Shown: piece after piece, positions 17,360-31,396 of the stretch | Layout of the letters: the number at the start of each line of letters is the position of its first letter | Position numbering within the stretch: the first letter of the stretch is position 1 | Assembly: GCA_004173515.1 (NCBI GenBank) | Contig: SECN01000209.1 | Span: 1-34,998, forward strand | Direction of reading: 5' to 3' | Length of the DNA stretch: 34,998 nt | Source of the DNA: Myxococcaceae bacterium | GTDB lineage: Bacteria; Myxococcota; Myxococcia; Myxococcales; Myxococcaceae | The notes under the pieces: generated by a model | What the model saw: only the letters and a program-made list of their open reading frames with translations | The model's database searches: none | What the model was told of the DNA's origin: nothing | Position numbers and translations under genes: made by a program

Positions 17360-19829
17360 CGCTTGACCTTCCGTCCCTGCCGCGAGGCGCGGCCGATGCG
17401 TTCCGCGTCCACGCCGGCAGGGCCCGCGTCGCGCAGGGCCGCCACCACCTTCGCCAGCGCCCCCACCGTCGGGTGCTCGAACACCTGGCGCAGCGGCACG
17501 TCCACACCCAGCGCGTCGCGCAGCCGCGCCACCAACTGGGTGGCCAGCAGCGAGTGCCCTCCGAGCGCGAAGAAGTCCTCCGTGGACCCCACCCGCGCCA
17601 CCGCGAGCACGTCCGAGAACACGCGCGAAATCGCCTGCTCCAGCTCGCCCTCGGGCGCGACGAACGCCTCCTCCGTCGCGCGCTCCGGGGCCGGCAGCCG
17701 GGCGCGGTCCACCTTGCCGCCCGGGGCGATGGGCAGCGCGTCCAGGCACACGTACGCGCCCGGGACCATGTAGTCCGGCAGCCGGCTCTTGAGGAACGCC
17801 CGCAGCGTGGCGCCCGTCGGACGCTCTTGCCCGCGCGGCGTGACGTAGACCACCAGCCGCTTGCCGGCCGGGGGCTCCTCGCGCACCGTCACAACCGCGT
17901 CCTTCACATCCGGGTGCGCGCTGAGCGCGGTTTCAATCTCCCCCAGCTCGATGCGGAAGCCGCGGATCTTCACCTGGTGGTCGCTTCTCCCCAGGTACTC
18001 CACCATGCCGTTCTCCAGCCGGCGGGCCACGTCGCCCGTGCGGTACAGCCGGCCGCCGGGCTCCGGGGAGAACGGATCCGGGATGAACCGGTCCGCCGTC
18101 AGGTCCGGCCGGCGGAAGTAGCCCCGGCCCACGCCCATCCCTCCGATGAAGACCTCGCCCGACACGCCCCGCGCCACCGGCTGCAGGTGCGCGTCCAGCA
18201 CGTATGCGCGCATGCCCGGGATGGGCAGGCCCAGGGGCACCTCGTGCGTCTCCAGGATGGCCGGGTCCAGCGTGTTCAGGTTGCACGAGGTGGCGATGAC
18301 CGTGCACTCGGTGGGGCCGTAGGAGTTGAACATCCGCACGGACGGGCCCACCACGCGCAGCCACGCCTGCACGCGCGAAGGGAGGATCTTCTCCCCGCCC
18401 GACACCACCACGCGCACCGACGGCGGCAGCGTGAGCGTCCCCCGCGCCAGCTCCGCGGTCAGCTCCGCCCAGAGCGCGGCGGGCATGCTCAGATACCGGA
18501 TGCCCCACGCGTGCACCTTCTCCGTGAAGCCCGCGACGGAATCCAGCGTGTCCGGCTCGCGGATGACCAGCGTCCCGCCCACGAAGAGGCAGGGGAAGAT
18601 CTGCTCCACGCTCATGTCGAAGCTGATGGACGACAACAACAGCGCGCGGTCCTCCTGGAGCAGCCCGTAGACGCACGCCGCCGCGTCGCTGTAGTTGACC
18701 AGCGCGGAGTGGGGGATCATCACCGCCTTGGGCACGCCCGTGGAGCCCGACGTGTAGATGAGGTACGCGAGCGAGTCCGGCCCGGAGACCTTCGGCGGCG
18801 CCACCACCGGCTGACGCCCCAGGACGTCGGCTTCGCGCTCCCAGAGCAGACACGCCACGTCCTCCGGCGGGGATGTCGCGCCCAGCAGGTGCTCGCGCGT
18901 GACGAGCACCCGCGCCCCCGAGTCGCGCAACATGAACGCCAACCGCTCGGGCGGATAGGCGGGATCCAACGGCAGGTAGGCCGCCCCTGCCTTCAGGATG
19001 CCCATCAGGGTCACCAGCATCTCCAGGGAAGGCTCCAGGCAGAGCGCCACCACGCTTTGCGGCCCCACGCCGCGCTCACGCAGCGCCCACGCGAGCTGGT
19101 TGGCCCGCGCGTCCCACTCCCGGAAGCTCAGCACCACGCCCCGGTGCTCCAGCGCGGGCGCGTCCGGCCGCAGCAGGGCTTGCCGCTCCAGCAGTTCGTG
19201 CCCCAGCTCGCACGCCAACGGCGCGGCCTTCGCGTTCAGCGTGTCGAGGAAGCGCCGCTCCTCCGGCGGCAGCACCGGCAGCTCGCGCAGCCGCGCCCGG
19301 GGCCGTTCCACCAGCCCCCGCAGGAGCACCTGGAAGCTGGCCGCCAGCCGCTCCACTGTCGCGGGCTCGAAGAGGTCGGTGTTGTACTCGAAGGTGTACT
19401 CCAGCCCCTCCGGCGCCTCGGTCATCGCCAGCGAGAGGTCGAACTTCGCGGTCGCCGTGGAGACCTCCCGGGACTCCATCCGCAACCCCGGCAGCTCCAC
19501 CGCGCCGCCCGGCGCGTTCTGGAGCACGAAGAGCACCTGCACCAGCGGGGACTGGCTCAGGTCCCGCTCCACGCCCAGCCGCTCCACCAGCACGTCGAAG
19601 GGCAGCGCCTGGTGCGCGTAGCCCGCGAGCACGGTGCGCCCCACGCGCTCCGCGAACACCTCGAAGGGCTCCTCCGGGTTCACGTCCGCGCGCAGCGCCA
19701 GCGTGTTGACGAAGCACCCCAGCACCCCCTCCACCTCCTGGCGGGTGCGGTTCGCGATGGGCGTCCCCACGATGACGGTGCGCTGTCCGGTGTAGCGGTG
19801 CAGCAGCGCCTGGAAGGCCGCCAGCAACG

Positions 19830-26711
<6,882 letters not shown>

Positions 26712-26741
26712 GGTGTGTCCGCCGTGAAGAGCGAGAAGGGT

Positions 26742-27062
26742 TTACGAAGCGACCGGGGCGCGACGCGCCAGGGGGTCTTCCGGGGACGCGGCGGGGTCCG
26801 GAACGAGGAAGCGGATCACCGCCCCCACGCGGACCGACGGCACCTGCTTGCGCGCCAGATCGCGGGGCGAATTGAACAGGTCGTGCCACGGACAGCGGAT
26901 GCCCTGGGCCGCCTCGTCCCAGGTGCCCTTGCTGAGCGGCCCACCCTTGTGCTTGCAGCGGTCCAGGATGACGCTCCAGCGCGCGCCCAGGCGAAGGCAG
27001 AGGTAGCGCTCGTCCACCACGCGCACCTGGCTCCAGTGCCGCGCCTCCAGTTCCAACATCAT
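26742..27062 (-). CDS. Rieske [2Fe-2S] ferredoxin-like protein
   Basis: This 106-aa protein is a single Rieske domain with both cluster-binding motifs: CKHKGG (Cys36, His38) and CPWH (Cys57, His60). It has no oxygenase catalytic domain, so it is a small electron carrier rather than a Rieske oxygenase. The ATG at 27062 overlaps the stop of the oxidase gene as ATGA, which fixes the start and implies coupled translation. It is followed 30 bases later by NRPS A. The natural inference is that it passes electrons to the neighbouring desaturase, the HDO oxidase, or both. No reductase partner is in the window. Confidence 0.88.
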   Translation of the reverse strand: MMLELEARHWSQVRVVDERYLCLRLGARWSVILDRCKHKGGPLSKGTWDEAAQGIRCPWHDLFNSPRDLARKQVPSVRVGAVIRFLVPDPAASPEDPLARRAPVAS

Positions 27063-28210
27063 CGCGAGCCTGCCTCCCGGCCAGGCCCGAACCACAGCGA
27101 GGCGCCCTCCCCCACCACCCGCGCGCCCACCATCCGCCCGGCGGGCACGACGACGGACTCGCCCGCGCGGAGGACCCGGGGCTTCAGGAAGCCGGCATCC
27201 ACCTCCACCGTGCCCGCCGTCACCGCGAGCAGCGACTCCTCGTCGCACACGTCCGGCGCCAGGAAGAAGCCCGCCTCCCGGGGCGTGGCCCGCGACGCTT
27301 CCGCCGCCGTGGCACGCACCGCCCGGCCCGTGTGCAGCGCTTCGCAGAAGTCGAGCTGCTCGAAGTAGTCCCGCTCCGCCAGGTCCCCCAAGAGCCGGCT
27401 GGCCTCGATGCCGCGCACCATCTCCGGGATGATGGCCTCGCCGTAGCGCTGGACCAGCGGCCGGATGAGCTTGTCGAGCGCCATCCTCCGGTGGTGCAGG
27501 TCGATGCCCACGTGCTCGTCGAAGTAGAGCGTGTCCACGCCCTCCCGGCCGAACACCTTCTTGAGGCTCTTGCTGAACTGGCGGTTGAAGTGCGGCACCA
27601 CCGCTTCGATCCACCAGAGCGCGCCCACGTACTCGAACCAGCGCGGCTTGTGGCTGGTGACCCAGTGGAAGTAGCTGGTCATCAGCAACGAGCTGGGCAG
27701 GTACCAGTGGTAGTACGCGTGGACCCCGCTGCTCAGGCCCAGCGATTCCAGCAGCCGCTCGAACAGCGTCGAGTGCTTGTGCGGGTGCACCCCGTACCCG
27801 AACTCGTCGATGAAGATCTTCATCAACTCCGAGTGCACCGGGCCGAAGTTGCCCGGCAGCGCCCGCGCCATCTGCGACGCTTCGGACAGGAAGTCCGGGG
27901 CCACCTGGAGGATGAAGAGCTTCGCCGCCAGCTCCGGCGCGGCGGAGGCCTCCACCCGGCGACACACCTCGCTGGGCGCGGACTCGTAGCGCGTCAGCAG
28001 CGCCTGGCAGTACTCCTCCAGGTGCGCGAGCGTCCACGGGCCGTCCACGCTGATGTCCTCGGAGAGGAACTCGAAGCAGGTGCGCTCCAGCGCCGGACGG
28101 AGCATCGCGTTCGCCGCCATGAAGCCCGGCTCGTAGAAGTCGTGGAACGCCCGGTGCTCCGCCTCCGTGAAGGCCGACACCGGCAGGTAGAGGTTGTTCT
28201 GCTCGTAGGC
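27059..28210 (-). CDS. Heme-oxygenase-like di-iron oxidase (HDO family) with C-terminal cupin-like domain; start not resolved
   Basis: This is an iron-containing redox enzyme of the HDO superfamily (relatives include UndA, BesC and SznF, which use a di-iron centre and O2). Counting from the first clearly in-frame residue (Ala at 28210), likely ligands are Glu136 (IDEFGYG), His146 (HPHKHSTLF), Glu202 (WWIEAVVP) and His233, Asp237, His240 in DEHVGIDLHH, so the full set is present. The last 95 or so residues (SLLAVTAGTVEVDAG, AGESVVVPAGR) look like a small cupin barrel, an uncommon addition. The N-terminus cannot be placed, because the desaturase frame runs into this one at about 28210-28216 without an intervening stop or start. 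An ATG at 28120 is possible. Substrate unknown: a fatty acyl chain or an amino acid are both plausible. Confidence 0.75.
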   Translation of the reverse strand, partial: AYEQNNLYLPVSAFTEAEHRAFHDFYEPGFMAANAMLRPALERTCFEFLSEDISVDGPWTLAHLEEYCQALLTRYESAPSEVCRRVEASAAPELAAKLFILQVAPDFLSEASQMARALPGNFGPVHSELMKIFIDEFGYGVHPHKHSTLFERLLESLGLSSGVHAYYHWYLPSSLLMTSYFHWVTSHKPRWFEYVGALWWIEAVVPHFNRQFSKSLKKVFGREGVDTLYFDEHVGIDLHHRRMALDKLIRPLVQRYGEAIIPEMVRGIEASRLLGDLAERDYFEQLDFCEALHTGRAVRATAAEASRATPREAGFFLAPDVCDEESLLAVTAGTVEVDAGFLKPRVLRAGESVVVPAGRMVGARVVGEGASLWFGPGREAGSR

Positions 28211-29127
28211 GCCTGCGCGTACTGCGACGCGGGCAGCAGGAGCTGGTGCATGCGCGGCAGGTTCGCCAGCGGGATGCGGGGAAAGAGGTGATGCGTGACG
28301 TGGTAGTTGTCGTGGTGCGGATGCAGGAAGAACGACACCCAGTTGCTGGGGTGGTTGCGCGTGTAGCCGAGCACCGTCCCGGGCCTCAGCCCGATGTGGT
28401 CGGAGATCTCCGCGAAGATCTTGATGAGGTGATACGCGGTCATCTTGGACAGCAACCACAGCCCCGCGAAGGACAGGGCCGCGCCCCAGCCCCCCATCCA
28501 CGCCAGGGCGCCCAGCACCCCCGTCCACCACGCCAGCACCCGCCACCGGTGGTCCACCGGCGCCCGGAGCAGCGTCGCCAGGACGGAGTCCCGCCAAAGC
28601 CTCACATCCGTCACGAAGAAGACGTAGAGGCTCCAGGCGTCGTGCGCGCGTCCCGCCGGGGCCTCGGGCACCGACAGATAGTCGGGGTCCTTCTCCGCGT
28701 GTCCCAGATACGCGTGATGCCGCAGGTGCGCATTGCGATAGGTGTCGAAATGCTCGAACAGCGGAAGCCCACACGCCAGCGCCGCGACCCGCTGATTCAA
28801 CACCCTTCCCTTCAACATGTTTCCATGGGCCGCATCGTGCAGCCGGTTGCCCAGCGCACGCTGGCGCGACCCCACCAGCACCAGGGCCACCGGCAACAGG
28901 AACCATGAAACATGGAAACACAGCGCCCAGGCACCGAAGATGAGCGCCCAGGTTTCAAGGACCTCCAGGATTGCGCGCGCGGGCCGGGGCACACCCAACC
29001 CGGTGAGGTGCTCCTCGTGTCCCTGCGCCACGAGGTACTCCCGCAGCTCACGGACCTCCTTGCCCCTGGGCACGACGAGTTCCAGGCTCGGCGCGATGCC
29101 TTCTGTCTGGCGTGGTTCGGTCGTCAT
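27994..29127 (-). CDS. Membrane fatty-acid desaturase; C-terminus lost by a frame change
   Basis: This is a membrane di-iron desaturase with the three His boxes of the family: HDAAH, HLRHH (in AHLRHHAYLGH) and HVTHH (in NYHVTHHLFPR), and hydrophobic pairs between them. The ATG at 29127 (MTTEPRQ) is preferred; the open frame continues upstream without coding character. True coding ends around 28212 after LLLPASQYAQA. From there the in-frame translation to the stop at 27994 is nonsense, while the HDO oxidase coding begins in another frame at 28210. Either the end of this gene and the beginning of the next were deleted, or a fused gene has a frameshift. As the first gene of the NRPS operon it probably desaturates the acyl chain loaded by the starter C domain, which is inference. 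Confidence 0.8.
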   Translation of the reverse strand: MTTEPRQTEGIAPSLELVVPRGKEVRELREYLVAQGHEEHLTGLGVPRPARAILEVLETWALIFGAWALCFHVSWFLLPVALVLVGSRQRALGNRLHDAAHGNMLKGRVLNQRVAALACGLPLFEHFDTYRNAHLRHHAYLGHAEKDPDYLSVPEAPAGRAHDAWSLYVFFVTDVRLWRDSVLATLLRAPVDHRWRVLAWWTGVLGALAWMGGWGAALSFAGLWLLSKMTAYHLIKIFAEISDHIGLRPGTVLGYTRNHPSNWVSFFLHPHHDNYHVTHHLFPRIPLANLPRMHQLLLPASQYAQAPTSRTTSTCRCRPSRRRSTGRSTTSTSRASWRRTRCSVRRWSAPASSSSPRTSAWTARGRSRTWRSTARRC

Positions 29128-29145
29128 GATGGAAAAAACAATTCC

Positions 29146-29158
29146 TGTCGGAACGACA
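29146..29158 (-). promoter_or_regulatory. Small hairpin beside the desaturase start
   Basis: A hyphenated palindrome, TGTCG-GAA-CGACA, lies 19 bases upstream of the desaturase ATG. On the mRNA its 3' arm directly abuts the only purine-rich candidate ribosome-binding site (CAGGAA), which is itself far from the ATG. It could modulate translation of the first operon gene or serve as an operator. It is short, so chance is possible. Confidence 0.2.
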
Positions 29159-29160
29159 AA

Positions 29161-29188
29161 GGCGAGGCCGGCCCCCATGGCCCTCGCC
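29161..29188 (-). promoter_or_regulatory. Inverted repeat in the 5' leader of the NRPS operon
   Basis: GGCGAGG at 29161-29167 and CCTCGCC at 29182-29188 form a perfect 7-bp stem that can be extended inward by CC/GG pairing with a bulge. It lies between the candidate promoter and the desaturase start. It may be an operator or a leader structure, and there is no family evidence for either. Confidence 0.2.
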
Positions 29189-29243
29189 CCCGGTCCAACA
29201 GCGGCTCGGAAAACAAAACCCACGGATTGGAAAGGGCGCGGGC

Positions 29244-29272
29244 ACTATCTTGTCATCGGGCCACCGTAACAA
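29244..29272 (-). promoter_or_regulatory. Candidate sigma-70-type promoter for the desaturase-NRPS operon
   Basis: On the minus strand TTGTTA (29267-29272) is followed after exactly 17 bases by GATAGT (29244-29249), a reasonable match to -35 and -10 elements. It sits in the only intergenic region upstream of the long operon. Predicted transcription would start near 29237, giving a leader of about 110 nt. The surrounding bases include AT-rich patches unusual for this window. Myxobacteria have many alternative sigma factors, so this is a candidate only. Confidence 0.35.
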
Positions 29273-29393
29273 TGACCTCTGACATCACCGGGCCCTTGCG
29301 ACCGACGGCGTCTGGCTTTGACGCGCTGCACGCCAACCCTGGCCGTCGGGCGTGCGGAGGTGATACGCAGCAGCCTTTCTTCAGGAGAAGTCC

Positions 29394-30116
29394 ATGCACC
29401 TGAGTGTTTCCGAGGAGATGGCCCAGCGCTTTCCCGAACTCCGCATCAGCTTCGTGGCGGTGCGGGGAATGGACAACACGGGCAACCCACCAGAAGGGCT
29501 GGAGGCTGAAATCCGTGCTGCTGAGTCGGATTTCCGCACCCGCATCCCAGACCTCGCCGCCCTGGCAGCGGACACGCGAATCCTCGCCTGGCAGGAGGCC
29601 TACCAACGCTTCGGCGTGAACCCGAAGAAGTTTCGCCCCAGCGCGGAAGCCCTGCTGCGCCGGGTGGTGAATGGCCACCCGCTCCCGTGGATCAGCCGGG
29701 CCGTCAACGCCTACCTGCTGCAGGAGCTCTTCTTCCTCCTGCCCGTCGGAGGCTATGACCTTGGCCGGCTGCAGGGCGACCTGCGCCTGCGCCTGTCACC
29801 GGGCAACGAATCCTTCACCGGCATCGGCAGTCCGGAGCCCGAAGTCACCAGCCCCGGCGAGGTCGTCTACGCGGACGACGCGCGCGTCCTCACCCGCCGG
29901 TGGAACTTCCGGGACTGTGACTTCGCGAAGGTGGAGACGACCTCGCGCGACATCATCCTGTTCGCCGAAGCGCCCTCCGCCGCGGTGAAGACGGAGGAGC
30001 TGCTGCGGCTGGTGGAACAGATTGGGGAAAAAATCCGCCAGCACTGCGGAGGCACCACCGCCACCGGCCTGCTCGACCTCCAGCAGGGGCGCGAGGTCGA
30101 ACTGCCGGCGCGGTGA
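29394..30116 (+). CDS. B3/B4 (PheT-editing-like) domain protein
   Basis: This 240-aa protein matches the stand-alone B3/B4 domain family, related to the editing domain of the phenylalanyl-tRNA synthetase beta chain and thought to act on mischarged tRNA. Characteristic stretches are [20 protein letters not shown] (about 66-85), the [16 protein letters not shown] block, [20 protein letters not shown] and a closing helix. The start is set by AGGAGA six bases before the ATG at 29394. It is transcribed divergently from the NRPS operon across 266 bases and converges on CoaBC. Its codon use matches the neighbours. It looks like a housekeeping or quality-control gene flanking the cluster rather than part of it. 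Confidence 0.85.
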   Translation: MHLSVSEEMAQRFPELRISFVAVRGMDNTGNPPEGLEAEIRAAESDFRTRIPDLAALAADTRILAWQEAYQRFGVNPKKFRPSAEALLRRVVNGHPLPWISRAVNAYLLQELFFLLPVGGYDLGRLQGDLRLRLSPGNESFTGIGSPEPEVTSPGEVVYADDARVLTRRWNFRDCDFAKVETTSRDIILFAEAPSAAVKTEELLRLVEQIGEKIRQHCGGTTATGLLDLQQGREVELPAR

Positions 30117-30130
30117 CGTCCGCGCTTCGC

Positions 30131-30154
30131 GTCCCCGCTCAGCCCAGCGGGGAC
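30131..30154. terminator. Hairpin between convergent genes
   Basis: A perfect 9-bp inverted repeat, GTCCCCGCT (30131-30139) and AGCGGGGAC (30146-30154) with a 6-base loop, lies where the B3/B4 gene and CoaBC meet end to end. It overlaps the CoaBC stop codon. It has no T-run on either strand, but the position fits a bidirectional terminator-like element. Confidence 0.4.
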
Positions 30155-31356
30155 ACGAGGAGCAGCGACAGGATTTCCCCCGCCACCGCGCGCTTGCTGC
30201 CCTCCAGCGCGCGGTCCGGCCCGGTGCGGGTGAGCACCGTCACCCGGTTGGTGTCCGTGCCGAAGCCCGCCCCGGTCGCGGTGACGTCATTGGCGACAAT
30301 GGCGTCCAGGCCCTTGCGCTCCAGCTTCTCGCGCGCGTGCTCCACCACCCGCTCCGTCTCCGCCGCGAAGCCCACCAGCACCGGGCGCTTCGCCTTCCCC
30401 GCCACCTTGCGCGACGCCTCCAGCAACACGTCCGGCGTGCGCACCAGCCGTAGGGACTCCGGGCTCTCGCCCTTCTTCACCTTCTGCGGGGCCCGCACCT
30501 CCGGACGCCAGTCGCTCACCGCCGCCGTGGCGATGAACGCATCCACGGACTCCACCCGCGACAGCACCTCGCGCGCCATGTCCTCCGCGCTCACCACGTC
30601 CACCACCTCCAGGCCCGTGCGGTCCACCGGGCCCACCGGGCCCAGCACCACCGTCACCGTCGCGCCCAGCGCCCGCGCCTCGTGCGCCAGCGCCATGCCC
30701 ATCTTCCCGGTGGACGGGTTGGAGATGAAGCGCACCGGATCCAGGAACTCGCGCGTGGGGCCCGCCGTCACCAGCACCGTCTTGCCCTGCAGCGGCCCAC
30801 CGCCCAGCCGCGCCGCCACGGCCGACACGATGGCGCCCACGTCCGCCAGCCGCCCGGAGCCCACGTCGCCACACGCCAGCATCCCCGCGCCGGGGCCCAC
30901 GCCCGTGAAGCGCGGATCCGCGAGCAGCGACGCCACGTTCTCCTGCGTCCGGGCGTTGTCCCACATGGCCACGTTCATCGCGGGCGCCAGCACCACCGGC
31001 CCCTTGAAGGCCAGGAGCGACGTCGTCACCGCATCCCCACCAAAGCCCGCGCGGATCTTCGCCATCAGGTCCGCCGTCGCGGGCGCCACCACGTACGCAT
31101 CGCCCCAGCGGGCGAGGTCCAGGTGGCCGAAGTTCCCCTCCTGCGCCGGGTCGAAGTAGTCCGTCAGCACCGGGTGCCCGCACAGCGCCTGGAAGGTGAG
31201 CGAGGTGACGAACTGGCGCGCGGCCTCCGTCATGGCCACCCGCACCTCCGCGCCCGCGCGGCCCAGCTCCCGCACCAGCTCACAGGCCTTGTACGCCGCG
31301 ATGCCGCCACCCACGCCGACGATGACCCGGCGGCCCTTCAATGCCGATGCGTCCAT
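30139..31356 (-). CDS. coaBC: Bifunctional phosphopantothenoylcysteine decarboxylase / phosphopantothenate-cysteine ligase
   Basis: This 405-aa CoaBC (Dfp) enzyme carries out two steps of coenzyme A synthesis: ligation of cysteine to 4'-phosphopantothenate (CoaB, C-terminal) and FMN-dependent decarboxylation (CoaC, N-terminal). CoaC features are the flavin-binding start [15 protein letters not shown], the active-site His region [18 protein letters not shown] (the PASANT-type motif), PAMNVAMW and the [12 protein letters not shown] cysteine loop. CoaB begins near 190 with [20 protein letters not shown] and the STGKMG motif, with [13 protein letters not shown] and GFAAET further on. Length is normal. 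It lies 40 bases after the repeat protein on the same strand. CoA supplies the arm of NRPS carrier domains, but this is a core gene and its position here is probably incidental. Confidence 0.95.
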   Translation of the reverse strand: MDASALKGRRVIVGVGGGIAAYKACELVRELGRAGAEVRVAMTEAARQFVTSLTFQALCGHPVLTDYFDPAQEGNFGHLDLARWGDAYVVAPATADLMAKIRAGFGGDAVTTSLLAFKGPVVLAPAMNVAMWDNARTQENVASLLADPRFTGVGPGAGMLACGDVGSGRLADVGAIVSAVAARLGGGPLQGKTVLVTAGPTREFLDPVRFISNPSTGKMGMALAHEARALGATVTVVLGPVGPVDRTGLEVVDVVSAEDMAREVLSRVESVDAFIATAAVSDWRPEVRAPQKVKKGESPESLRLVRTPDVLLEASRKVAGKAKRPVLVGFAAETERVVEHAREKLERKGLDAIVANDVTATGAGFGTDTNRVTVLTRTGPDRALEGSKRAVAGEILSLLLVSPLG

Positions 31357-31396
31357 GCGGCTTCATTACGCGCCAGGACGCCCCGTCGCAACACGA

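Noticed and set aside
17360..17749. N-terminal 130-residue extension of the NRPS B frame
   Set aside because: It is Gly/Arg/Ala-rich nonsense overlapping the in-frame carrier domain of the previous piece. The GTG at 17359 overlapping the stop codon is the natural start.
13124..17773. Very long plus-strand open frame (1549 codons) opposite NRPS B
   Set aside because: The composition is dominated by Arg, Gln, Gly and His with no domains, while the minus strand has unbroken C, A and T motifs. It is a shadow.
28211..28921. Upstream extension of the HDO frame
   Set aside because: It overlaps desaturase coding with clear His boxes in another frame and translates to nonsense, so it cannot belong to the HDO protein.
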